From: RCC1774 sp050330855
GTDB lineage: Bacteria > Cyanobacteriota > Cyanobacteriia > Thermosynechococcales > Thermosynechococcaceae
Direction: 5' to 3'
Length of the DNA stretch: 64,000 nt
NCBI GenBank assembly: GCA_050330855.1
Contig: JBHJNL010000027.1
Location: forward strand, 1-64,000
Part shown: positions 44,535-53,112 of the stretch, piece after piece
How the letters are laid out: each line of letters opens with the position of its first letter
Numbering within the stretch: the first letter of the stretch is position 1
Notes under the pieces: model-generated
The model's database searches: none
The model's input: only the letters and a program-made list of their open reading frames with translations
Told to the model about the DNA's origin: nothing
Position numbers and translations under genes: made by a program

Positions 44535-45305
44535 ATGTATTCAATTGATATTAATCTACTCAACGATCGCCCTGAATATAGTCAGGATGTCACGACGGGA
44601 CGCAACAGCGGCTCGGGTGATAGTAAGGTTCCGCTCCTATTAGGGTTCGCCGTTGCCGGTGGTTCTTTAGGGCTAGTGATGGTGTCCTTTGGCATCTTAT
44701 CGTTCCTCAATCAGCAGATGGTCGGCAAAGAGCAATCCCTCGATTCTCAGTTGGCCCAGTTGGCCCCTCAAGTCAGCGAGGTTGAGGCACTGCAGGCCCA
44801 GGAAAAAGTGGTCCGCGATGAAACAGCGGCACTGGCAACTATCTTTAATCAGATTAAGCCTTGGTCAGCCATGCTGCAGGACTTGAGCGATCGCGTCCCT
44901 CCCACCTTGCAAATCACTAAGATTGAGCAAACTAACGGAGCCGCCGCACCACCTCCGGGGACTCCACCTCCGGCCGACGGTGCACCCAATACGGCACCTC
45001 CCCCTGTGGCGGTGAATGGGCTGAAGCTCACTGGCAATGCTGTTTCGTTTGATAACGTCAACGACTTTGTATTGACGCTACGAAAGTCACCATTTTTAGT
45101 GAGTGACAAAACTAAATTGCAAACCTCAGAGCGGGAGCAAAATGACAACAACGCCCAAAGCATTTCTCTGATCAAGCATGAAGTCGAAACCGAGATTAAT
45201 GCAGTCCCAGCCTCCGATTTGCTGCAGGCTCTCAGCACCACAGGTGCCCCAGGACTAGTGGCTAGAATTAACCTGCTCAAGCAGAAAGGAGTCATCCAAC
45301 CATGA
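44535..45305 (+). CDS. pilN: Type IV pilus assembly protein PilN
   Basis: 256 residues. Short cytoplasmic N-terminus MYSIDINLLNDRPEY with the INLLND motif that binds PilM, one membrane helix (LLLGFAVAGGSLGLVMVSFGILSFL), then a periplasmic coiled-coil and a ferredoxin-like domain with a Pro/Ala-rich insert (PPPGTPPPADGAPN). Ends with an ATGA overlap to pilO. Confidence 0.93.
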   Translation: MYSIDINLLNDRPEYSQDVTTGRNSGSGDSKVPLLLGFAVAGGSLGLVMVSFGILSFLNQQMVGKEQSLDSQLAQLAPQVSEVEALQAQEKVVRDETAALATIFNQIKPWSAMLQDLSDRVPPTLQITKIEQTNGAAAPPPGTPPPADGAPNTAPPPVAVNGLKLTGNAVSFDNVNDFVLTLRKSPFLVSDKTKLQTSEREQNDNNAQSISLIKHEVETEINAVPASDLLQALSTTGAPGLVARINLLKQKGVIQP

Positions 45306-46060
45306 CCTATACAGGCGGATTTTCATCTGATAACGACTTTGCTGAACCGTCCTATCCGACGGCTTTCGGGGTTACGTTTACACCAACGATTCAAGGGGTT
45401 TTAGTTGGTGTTGTCGGGGTTGGCCTAGCGGCTTATCTTGGTAGCCTATTGATTGGACCTGCCTTTGGTAAGTTCCAAGAAACGGGCACACGAGTGGTTT
45501 CTAAAGAGCTTTCCCTAGAGCAAAAGGCCGAAACTGCACGGCGGGTTAACGAAATTGTTGCCAACGTCAATCAAGCCAAAGCCGAGAACTCCGAAGTTCG
45601 AGGGTTGTTCTCTTCTCAAGAATCTCTCGATACCCTACTGCTTGATCTCAACCAATTGATTGTGGGTACCAATGCCCAACTGCTCAAGTTCACGCCAGAG
45701 TATGGTCTATCAGGGGTTGTGCAAGATAGCTCCGTTGGAGAGGTCTTGAATAATAAGCTCAAGCGTCAGGTTACCTCTGTAGCCTTTGAGGGTAACTTTG
45801 CTCAAACGCTAACGGTAATGCAGGCCATTGACAGACTTCAAACCGTTTTAGTGGTGCGAGATCTGTCAGTGGAGTTACCCGGCAGCAACGGTCCGCAATC
45901 GGATAAGCCTAACAATCTTGTCAAGTCTACGTTTAAGCTCTATGCCTACGTGCCTTTGACACCAGAAGAAGCAGCGGCAGCGGCAGCCGCGGCAGCCGCG
46001 GCGAAGCCCGCCGAGGGCGCACCAGCAGCACCGCCACCGGCAGGAGCAGCACCGCAATAA
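45302..46060 (+). CDS. pilO: Type IV pilus assembly protein PilO
   Basis: 252 residues. N-terminal membrane helix (IQGVLVGVVGVGLAAYLGSLLIGP), coiled coil (LSLEQKAETARRVNEIVANVNQAK), then the periplasmic fold. The C-terminus is a run of Ala after TPEE followed by Pro-rich residues, a low-complexity tail unusual for PilO. Start ATG overlaps the pilN stop by 4 bases. Partner of PilN. Confidence 0.92.
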   Translation: MTYTGGFSSDNDFAEPSYPTAFGVTFTPTIQGVLVGVVGVGLAAYLGSLLIGPAFGKFQETGTRVVSKELSLEQKAETARRVNEIVANVNQAKAENSEVRGLFSSQESLDTLLLDLNQLIVGTNAQLLKFTPEYGLSGVVQDSSVGEVLNNKLKRQVTSVAFEGNFAQTLTVMQAIDRLQTVLVVRDLSVELPGSNGPQSDKPNNLVKSTFKLYAYVPLTPEEAAAAAAAAAAAKPAEGAPAAPPPAGAAPQ

Positions 46061-46147
46061 GGTTTTTGGCATCGCAGGATGTCGATTGATGACGATACAT
46101 CTCGCATTAAACAGTAAGCATTCATCTATTTTGAACAGGAGTCTCGG

Positions 46148-48163
46148 GTGAACGGGTATACAGGACGCTACGGCGCAATTCTTGGCTGCACAGTTGCAGC
46201 ATTAGGCATGGTTAGCCAGCCAGCATCAGCGGCACAAACAGAAGTTACAGGTGTTCAGTTGAATCCCACCTCTGGTGGCATTCAGTTGGTGCTCAATACA
46301 CAGGGCAATCAGCGCCCCCCGGTCTTTACCGTGAACCGTGGCAACAGCTCAGTTGCTGACATCAACAACACACAGCTTCGTCTGCCAGATGGTGGCGAGT
46401 TCCGTGAGACTGATTCCAATGTCCTCCCTGAAGGCATTAAGTCAATTTCAGTTCGCCAACTAGACAGCAATACCATTCGGATTCAGGTCGATGGCATCAA
46501 TGCTGCACCGATTGCCGATATTGTTCGTAGCGATGGCCGTAAAGGGCTGTTTGTAATGCAGTTTGAGGCCGGTACGCCAGATACTGCAACTGCTTCGAGC
46601 GTACCTAGTACCGCTCGACCTAATTCGACTCCTCCTTTTAAGGGTCGTGCGATTGCGCCGCCTGTTGGGGACTTGGCGATTGCGCCTCTTAATGTCGATC
46701 CCGACAAGATTGAGCTGGGTAGTGGTCGGATTATTCCTAAGCTCTTGCTTCGAGATGCTCCGGTTCGTGAAGTGGTTACCCTTTTAGGTCGTGCCGCAGG
46801 CGTCAACGTTGCTTTCTCTGAAGGTAGTGAAGGCGATACTGGCTCTACCATTTCTCTTGATATTGAGAATGAGTCCGTTGATGATGTTTTCAACTATGTA
46901 ATCCGTTTATCTGGGCTGCAGGCCAACCGGGTTGGTCAAACTGTTTTTGTCGGCAAAGAGCTTCCGGGTGATGCACAGAATCGTGTGGTTCGAAGTGTGC
47001 GCTTGAATCAGATGAAAGCTACGGCAAAGGTCACATCGAAAAGATCGCTTAAGTCATCTGCTGAGACCGGTGGTAGTGTGAGTGGTAGTGAAGAAAATTC
47101 TGGTTCTACGACCGCATCAACAGCACTTGATCGCTCCTCTGATATTAGCGAAGAAGTTGAAGGAAAAGGCGCTAAAGAGGTCTTAGAAGCCTATGGCGCT
47201 AACGAGTCAGGAGATGCGGTCTCGACTTTATTGAAGGGGCTGTCTGTTGTAGCAGATGCTAGAACAAATTCAGTGACTTTGATTGGTACGCCTCGAAAAG
47301 TGGAGGTGGCAACGTCTTTGCTGACACAGCTTGATGTGCGACAACGACAGGTTGCGGTCAATGTTCAGTTTATTGATGTGAACTTACTTAAAGGCAAGTT
47401 GTCGAATACGGATGTTCGGTACAGAGCCAATAATGGCTTGGGCCTTGGTGTTACGGGAGGCAACTTCAGCGTCAATCTGGGTGATGCTGCTGACATTGCT
47501 GGAAATGCTCTCAGCGGTGGAATTCTGGGTCTGACGAATAATTTCCTTGCCGCCCTTCAGGTTTCAATTCAGAATAATAATGCAAAAATTCTAACTAATC
47601 CGACGCTACTGATTCAAGAAGGTAGTGCGGCTCAAGTGAATCTCACAGAGCAAATTTTCTCCGGTACTAGAGTATCTGATTCCAATAATGGGACTAGCTC
47701 CGGCGCAACGACAAGCACTCAATCTGTCGAACCCATTATTCAAAATGCTGGGGTCATCATGAATGTTTCCGTTGATAGAATTGACGATAACGGGTTCGTT
47801 ACTCTCAATGTCTCACCAGAGGTCAGCTCACTCTCGAATCAAACCTTTGTAGATGCTTTTGGAAGTACTGCTAATCTCTTGCAGCAGCGTCGTGTTGAGA
47901 CCGGACAAATCCGAATTCGTGATGGTCAAACCCTTGTAATGGCAGGTATTATTCAAGACCAAGATCGAGTAGATGTTACTAAAGTTCCAATCCTTGGTGA
48001 CATTCCCCTGTTAGGTCAGTTATTCCGTCGGACTAACAATACAAAGCAGCGCAGTGAATTGGTTGTTCTAATTACGCCTCAGATTGTCAATGACTCTGAT
48101 CAGTCTACCTACGGCTACAATTACACTCCAGGTGAAGAAGCTCAAAAGTTGCTTAAACGCTAA
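46148..48163 (+). CDS. pilQ: Type IV pilus secretin PilQ
   Basis: 671-residue outer-membrane secretin. Signal peptide to about residue 25 (ASAAQ). An AMIN domain binds peptidoglycan (residues 30-140), then STN and secretin N-terminal domains with LRDAPVREVVTLLGRAAGVNV, a Ser/Gly/Glu-rich insert (about 300-345), and the secretin core (VNVQFIDVNLLKGKLS, NPTLLIQEGSAAQVNLTEQIFSGTR, DGQTLVMAGIIQDQDRVDVTKVPILGDIPLLGQLFRRT). Start GTG 46148 preceded by AGGAGTC. A terminator follows. Confidence 0.96.
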   Translation: MNGYTGRYGAILGCTVAALGMVSQPASAAQTEVTGVQLNPTSGGIQLVLNTQGNQRPPVFTVNRGNSSVADINNTQLRLPDGGEFRETDSNVLPEGIKSISVRQLDSNTIRIQVDGINAAPIADIVRSDGRKGLFVMQFEAGTPDTATASSVPSTARPNSTPPFKGRAIAPPVGDLAIAPLNVDPDKIELGSGRIIPKLLLRDAPVREVVTLLGRAAGVNVAFSEGSEGDTGSTISLDIENESVDDVFNYVIRLSGLQANRVGQTVFVGKELPGDAQNRVVRSVRLNQMKATAKVTSKRSLKSSAETGGSVSGSEENSGSTTASTALDRSSDISEEVEGKGAKEVLEAYGANESGDAVSTLLKGLSVVADARTNSVTLIGTPRKVEVATSLLTQLDVRQRQVAVNVQFIDVNLLKGKLSNTDVRYRANNGLGLGVTGGNFSVNLGDAADIAGNALSGGILGLTNNFLAALQVSIQNNNAKILTNPTLLIQEGSAAQVNLTEQIFSGTRVSDSNNGTSSGATTSTQSVEPIIQNAGVIMNVSVDRIDDNGFVTLNVSPEVSSLSNQTFVDAFGSTANLLQQRRVETGQIRIRDGQTLVMAGIIQDQDRVDVTKVPILGDIPLLGQLFRRTNNTKQRSELVVLITPQIVNDSDQSTYGYNYTPGEEAQKLLKR

Positions 48164-48194
48164 TCTTTCCTGGCTTCAGATCTAAGGAACTCTA

Positions 48195-48231
48195 AGCACA
48201 CATCTCTTTTCAAAAGGGGATGTGTGCTTTT
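48195..48231 (+). terminator. Intrinsic terminator after pilQ
   Basis: AGCACACATC (48195-48204) pairs with GATGTGTGCT (48219-48228), with a further CTTTT/AAAAG inside, followed by a short T-run. Ends the pil operon. Confidence 0.82.
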
Positions 48232-48511
48232 GAAATTGAGAGGTAAAAAGCGACTCGAAGGGCTTGCTTCACAAGCCTGATGACCAAAATCATGAAGAAG
48301 GCATTAATTACCATTGGAGCTAAAACTGAAGCGCTCAATGGCTGTAACCAATCGTTGAGGGAGTTATATAGAACTGTATCCTTTATTTTTGTGATGCTCT
48401 ACTCTACACAGATCTCTCAAAGCCTGGATACCCCATCGAAAGCTTTTCTTCAATCGTAGTTTTCGCTAAGCGATTTTCACCTAGACTAAGTGGAGTTCTT
48501 TGAGCCTGTAG

Positions 48512-49435
48512 ATGACTCAACATCCCTATGACCAGCTCTCTAAACAGTTACTAGAAGAGCTACTCTCACCGTTAGGAACAGTTCAACGCAGTTTAGAAAT
48601 TCCAGGTGAAGCCAAGTGGGTTGATTTATGGTTCGTTCCCGATCCTGAGGCTGAACCGGCTGACGTCTGGGCCTCTGATTTACTGAGCAAGATTGCTCAA
48701 ACACCCTGCCTCTTAGAGCCTTACCGCAGCCCACCCAGTCGCTTTGAGGTTCGCAGTTGCTTACTCAAACTATTGTGGGTGCAGGAAGAGTTGAGGCGCA
48801 AATCAGGACGACAGGACCAGTCTCTTTCAGAGGCAGACCTGCCTCTGCTTTGGATTATTGCAGCATCGGTTACTAAGCCTGTATTGCAGGATTTTGGTGC
48901 GGTGATCAACACGGACTGGGGCAGTGAAATATACTTCGTGGCCCAGGGTTTTAAGATGGTTTTTGTCTCGATTGATGAGCTACCAAAAACCCGTGAAACT
49001 CTGGTTTTGAGAATTCTTGGAAGTGGGACTGTTCAAGCGGAAGCTGTGGCGGAGGTCTTTACCCTTACGCCAGATCAGCCAGATCGTTCCCTGATGCTGA
49101 GGGTCTTGAGCAATTGGAAGCTTACGATAGAATTGAGTGGAGCAGAGTTTGATGAGCAGGAGTCCATCATGGCGTTATCACAGGCATTTTTAGAGTGGGA
49201 ACAAACGACGCAGCGACGAGGGCTTGAGCAAGGGCTTGAGCAGGGGCTTGAACAGGGACTTGAGCGGGAGAGATCGCTAGTCATACGTCAGCTCAATCGA
49301 AAGGTGGGACCTCTTTCCTTGCCGGAGATTACTGCGATCGAGACTCTATCTTTTGAGCAAATTGAGCGGCTGGGTGAGGCTCTGCTCGATTTTGGGCGAA
49401 CTGACGATCTGATGGCTTGGCTCGATCAAGTGTAG
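48512..49435 (+). CDS. DUF4351-domain protein, Rpn/PD-(D/E)XK-like
   Basis: 307 residues. The N-terminal 200 residues resemble the PD-(D/E)XK-type nuclease-like domain of Rpn-family, transposase-related proteins of cyanobacteria. A repeat GLEQ occurs in four tandem copies near residue 236-251, encoded by a 12-base repeat. The C-terminal DUF4351 domain (LVIRQLNRKVGPLSLPEITAIETLSFEQIERLGEALLDFGRTDDLMAWLDQV) matches the remnant at 59030. Function unknown; possibly selfish or DNA-related. Confidence 0.75.
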   Translation: MTQHPYDQLSKQLLEELLSPLGTVQRSLEIPGEAKWVDLWFVPDPEAEPADVWASDLLSKIAQTPCLLEPYRSPPSRFEVRSCLLKLLWVQEELRRKSGRQDQSLSEADLPLLWIIAASVTKPVLQDFGAVINTDWGSEIYFVAQGFKMVFVSIDELPKTRETLVLRILGSGTVQAEAVAEVFTLTPDQPDRSLMLRVLSNWKLTIELSGAEFDEQESIMALSQAFLEWEQTTQRRGLEQGLEQGLEQGLERERSLVIRQLNRKVGPLSLPEITAIETLSFEQIERLGEALLDFGRTDDLMAWLDQV

Positions 49436-49554
49436 TGCGTTCACCTCAGTGCGATCGCTTCTTTGAATATCCGGTTGTGGACGAGAGAAGTGTTGAAGAA
49501 TCTGTAATAATCGCTCTGACCATTTCATTAAAAATGGACTTTTTCAGCAGAGTA

Positions 49555-50271
49555 CTAGATTGAGGCGTCAAGTCGAACTTGGACAAAATCTTCAATGCAA
49601 TGTTCAGCACCGGCCTGACGTAAAGCGGCTTCAGAACAAGTTGTCAATACTCCCCAGCAAGCCATACCCGCATTTCGAGCCGCTTGTACACCCGCAACGG
49701 CATCTTCAAGCACCAAACATCTATCTGGTTCTACCCCTAGCCGCTCAGCTACTTTTAAATAACACTGTGGGTCTGGCTTTCCGCGCTCTACATCAGCATC
49801 TATCACTCGTACCTCAAAGAAGTCACCCAAGTTTTCATGGGCCAGCAATAGCTCTACATTCTCTCGGCAGGCAGAGGTGCCTAGCCCTAGCTTCAAGCCT
49901 TGAGCCTGAGCTTGGCGCAAAAACGTCATAAGACCTGGAAGCCACTGGATTTTATCTTTAATCAACCCTCTGTAAACTGCTTCTTTCTCAGCCCCCCAGC
50001 GCTGGATATCTTCTTCAGAGACGGGATGCCCCAATAATTCAGGTAACAGTTCTTCATTCCGCTTGCCCCCCATTTTTTCTAGTCGATCGCGACTCGCAAC
50101 GGCTAGCTCTGGCACGGTGGCACTGTACTGTAGCCATGCTTCTAAATGAAACGGCATCGTGTCACAGAGCACTCCATCCATATCGAAGATGAGAGCTTCT
50201 AGGTGGCGAGGCACTATGTTTGACGGTACGGCAGACTCAGCAGGGTGGTGCATGGCGGTACTCTGGCTCAT
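49555..50271 (-). CDS. HAD-family phosphatase, beta-phosphoglucomutase-like
   Basis: 238 residues. Catalytic motif I LIFDMDGVLCDTMPFH with Asp30 and Asp32, motif II GLGTSACRENVELLL, motif III KPDPQCYLKVAERLGV and motif IV LVLEDAVAGVQAARNAGM. The cap domain between motif I and II fits beta-phosphoglucomutase-like and related phosphatases. The first 20 residues are a variable extension. Substrate not predictable. Confidence 0.9.
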   Translation of the reverse strand: MSQSTAMHHPAESAVPSNIVPRHLEALIFDMDGVLCDTMPFHLEAWLQYSATVPELAVASRDRLEKMGGKRNEELLPELLGHPVSEEDIQRWGAEKEAVYRGLIKDKIQWLPGLMTFLRQAQAQGLKLGLGTSACRENVELLLAHENLGDFFEVRVIDADVERGKPDPQCYLKVAERLGVEPDRCLVLEDAVAGVQAARNAGMACWGVLTTCSEAALRQAGAEHCIEDFVQVRLDASI

Positions 50272-50345
50272 TACAAAAATCTTTGTTAAGGATATGCTAG
50301 CTTTTATAAAGATACGTTAAGTAACGCTGGGTCTTTCTCGTCTCC

Positions 50346-50810
50346 ATGAGTTTCTCTGCTGTTTTCAAAGCCATCTTCACGTACTTTCATCCTGTGCTGA
50401 TGTGGACTTTGTTCGCAATGTGTCTGTATGCCCTATATCTAGGTCTGCAGGTTCGCAAGACCCGAACGGCTCAAGGCGATGTGCGCAAGCAGCTTGTTAA
50501 GGGACGTTTTAATCTCAGGCACCATCAAGTGGGGGCTATTTTGCTCTCGATGATGGTGTTGGGTTCCCTGGGTGGCCTTGGGGTGACCTACGTTAATAAT
50601 GGCAAGCTCTTTGTCGGCCCTCACCTGATTGCAGGGCTGAGCATGACGGGATTGGTTGCGATCGCAGCGAGCCTTTCTCCGTTTATGCAGCGTGGAAGTC
50701 AGATGGCGCGTAATGTTCATATTGCGGTCAGCGCGGTAATTCTGGGCCTGTTTGCCTGGGAGGCTGTCACCGGCATGGAGATTGTCCAGAAAATTATGAA
50801 CCAAAGTTAA
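50346..50810 (+). CDS. DUF4079 family membrane protein
   Basis: 154 residues with four hydrophobic helices and several His in or near them (FHPVLMWTLFAMC, LRHHQVGAILLSMMVLG, GPHLIAGLSM, VHIAVSAVILGLFAWEA). This is the DUF4079 pattern of cyanobacteria and plastids, with a possible haem or quinone role suggested by the histidines, which is inference only. DoxX follows 30 bases downstream. Confidence 0.82.
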   Translation: MSFSAVFKAIFTYFHPVLMWTLFAMCLYALYLGLQVRKTRTAQGDVRKQLVKGRFNLRHHQVGAILLSMMVLGSLGGLGVTYVNNGKLFVGPHLIAGLSMTGLVAIAASLSPFMQRGSQMARNVHIAVSAVILGLFAWEAVTGMEIVQKIMNQS

Positions 50811-50840
50811 AGAGTAACGATCAACAACGGATTTGAACCC

Positions 50841-51332
50841 ATGGCAAAAACTGCTTCTATGACAGCTCCTGAAGCGACCCCTAGATTGCTGTCGCTCCTG
50901 TTTGGCTCTAATCAAGATTCAAATATTGTGTTTCAAATTGGGTGGACAATTCTGCGTGTAATCGCAGGAGCCATGATGATTCACAACGGCGTTGGCAAGC
51001 TCTCAGATGTAGAGGGGTTTGCTTCCTATGTGGTGTCTCAAACGATGGGACTGCCCTTCCCTACCTTTTTGACCTACTGTGCGGCCTATACCGAAATCAT
51101 TGCCTCTGTCCTGTTGATTATTGGTGTGCTGACTCGACCGGCGGCGATATCCCTCTTATTTACGATGGTGATGGCGGTTTATTTCCATATTTGTGAAGAT
51201 GGGTTTGTGATCTCCTCCTTCGAGACAGCGGCGTTATATGGCGGCATGTATTTATTCTGCGCGGTCAATGGTGGCGGGTTACTCTCAGTCGATAGCTTGA
51301 TTGCCAAGCAAGTCATCGGTTCTAAATCCTAG
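50841..51332 (+). CDS. DoxX-family membrane protein
   Basis: 163 residues, four membrane helices: GWTILRVIAGAMMIHNGVGKL (with the family GxxKL motif), MGLPFPTFLTYCAAYTEIIASVLLIIGVLTRPAA, LLFTMVMAVYFHICEDGF, AALYGGMYLFCAVNGGG. The DoxX family includes a subunit of archaeal thiosulfate:quinone oxidoreductase and many proteins of unknown role. Same strand as the DUF4079 gene; likely co-transcribed. Confidence 0.87.
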   Translation: MAKTASMTAPEATPRLLSLLFGSNQDSNIVFQIGWTILRVIAGAMMIHNGVGKLSDVEGFASYVVSQTMGLPFPTFLTYCAAYTEIIASVLLIIGVLTRPAAISLLFTMVMAVYFHICEDGFVISSFETAALYGGMYLFCAVNGGGLLSVDSLIAKQVIGSKS

Positions 51333-51614
51333 TCTGGATGATTTGAGGCCAGAGATAACGCTATCGTGCCGTCATCTGCTCAGCGGGTTGCGTCAATTGC
51401 TCAATTGCGATCGCAACATAATTTACGATTGTTATTCATTTCACTTTTTAGGGAGTTTTGCGGAGTTGTGGGTCTTGACCCAAAGGCCTGTCGGTAAAGG
51501 TTTTAAGCGTTTTATCATGCTGTGCATCTGCTGAAAAGATAGCTCTGTTTATATCGGTGCATAGAGGAAAATTTCCTCAGCCCCGTTTATGATCAAGTTA
51601 AAGGGGGAGGTTGC

Positions 51615-52898
51615 ATGGCTCCATCCCCGTATCAAAATGACATGAAGGAATCGCTAGGGCTTATGGCATCCAGCTCTTTAACCGTTCATGACTCACCATT
51701 GGGTGACCGTCCTACTTTACAAGATGAGGGCCAGCGTTCTGATGTAAAAGTGACAGGCACCTTAAATTCTATCTCTGGAACTATCGCGAGATCGCGAACG
51801 GCTGCGGTGGAAGAGATGCTAGAGAGCCACCGAGGCGATCGCCAGCTTGTGGTACTCCAGGACTTTCCTGATCCTGACGCCCTCTCTTCGGCCTGGGCCT
51901 ATAAGCTCATTGCTGCACAGCATGACATTCAGTGTGACCTTGTCTATGCTGGTACCCTCAGTCATCAAGAAAATATTGCCCTTGTGAAGCTGACGGGAAT
52001 TCCTGTTCAGCGATGGGCTTGCCAATCCTCAAAGGCTAAGGCACGAGATCTATCCGTGTATCAAGGCTGTGTACTCATTGATAATCAGGGCAGCACCAGT
52101 CAACTGATGTCTCATGTGAAAGAGGCAAAAATCCCCATCGCCTTGATCATCGATCACCATAGCCCCCAAGATGATTTAGAGGCTGAGGTCATTGATCTGC
52201 GACCCAATACCAGGGCCACCGCCACTATTTTGACCCAGTATCTACAGGCCGGTTTGTTGGCTCTCGACAGCAGCGTCGGTGATCACGTCAAATGTGCCAC
52301 GGCCCTCATACACGGGATTCGCTCAGACACCCATGATCTGCGGCAGGCCCAAGAAGAAGATTTTCAGGCTGCAGCGTACTTGAGTCGCTTCTATGACAGT
52401 CAGATTCTCAATACGGTTCTGCAGTCAGCACGCTCTAAACAAGTCATGGATGTGATCGAGCGATCGCTCAAAAACCGCAGCATCGTCAATAACGTCACCA
52501 TTGCCGGGGTCGGCTACCTGCGTTACGACGACCGTGATGCGATCCCTCAAGCGGCTGATTTCTTGATTACCGAAGACAACGTTCATACTGCTGTGGTGTA
52601 CGGCATTGTCCATGACGAAGACGAAGATCTAGAGCTTGTGGTCGGGTCTCTACGAACAACAAAATTGACCCTCGACCCCGATGAATTTATCAAAGAGGCC
52701 TTTGGCCAAGATGCCCAAGGGCGATTCTTTGGCGGTGGTCGTTCCTTAGCCGGTGGTTTTGAAATTCCGATGGGGTTTCTCTCTGGTCTCAATGAGAATT
52801 CTGACTACGCCAAGCTGAAGTGGACGGTTTACGACACACAGGTGAAGCAAAAACTGCTGCACTTGGTCAACCCAGACAGCATGATTGATGCTAGTTAA
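51615..52898 (+). CDS. DHH-family phosphoesterase
   Basis: 427 residues. The N-terminal 60 residues are variable. DHH-motif block: VVLQDFPDPDALSSAWAYKL (metal Asp), LIDNQGSTSQLM, LIIDHHSPQDDLEAEVIDLRPNTRATATIL. The C-terminal DHHA1 part has FFGGGRSLAGGFEIPMGF. Related proteins are NrnA-type oligoribonuclease/PAP phosphatases or c-di-AMP phosphodiesterases, so the substrate is uncertain. Start ATG 51615 just after GGGGGAGG. A perfect 11-bp inverted repeat follows. Confidence 0.88.
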   Translation: MAPSPYQNDMKESLGLMASSSLTVHDSPLGDRPTLQDEGQRSDVKVTGTLNSISGTIARSRTAAVEEMLESHRGDRQLVVLQDFPDPDALSSAWAYKLIAAQHDIQCDLVYAGTLSHQENIALVKLTGIPVQRWACQSSKAKARDLSVYQGCVLIDNQGSTSQLMSHVKEAKIPIALIIDHHSPQDDLEAEVIDLRPNTRATATILTQYLQAGLLALDSSVGDHVKCATALIHGIRSDTHDLRQAQEEDFQAAAYLSRFYDSQILNTVLQSARSKQVMDVIERSLKNRSIVNNVTIAGVGYLRYDDRDAIPQAADFLITEDNVHTAVVYGIVHDEDEDLELVVGSLRTTKLTLDPDEFIKEAFGQDAQGRFFGGGRSLAGGFEIPMGFLSGLNENSDYAKLKWTVYDTQVKQKLLHLVNPDSMIDAS

Positions 52899-52909
52899 CG
52901 TATAGAACC

Positions 52910-52934
52910 AATGACCAGAATGATTCTGGTCATT
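52910..52934. terminator. Perfect inverted repeat after the DHH gene
   Basis: AATGACCAGAA and TTCTGGTCATT form an 11-bp stem with a TGA loop, 12 bases after the stop. No T-run follows, so it is a stabilising or terminator-like hairpin. Confidence 0.45.
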
Positions 52935-53112
52935 GTGAAAGATGTATTCGCTTTAAGTAATCGCCTAGTTCTTGAACCCGGCATACCTTTAGATATGGTA
53001 TCTAGCATCGTGACTGAGATTATTACCCCGCTCAACTGAGAGTGCGTTAACATTAGTTAATAAAGATTTCGATGATGACCTCACACTTTTAAATCCAGGA
53101 GGAAGGTAGCCG

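Noticed and set aside
49219..49263. CRISPR-like repeat array
   Set aside because: The four 12-base copies are coding (GLEQ repeats) without spacers.
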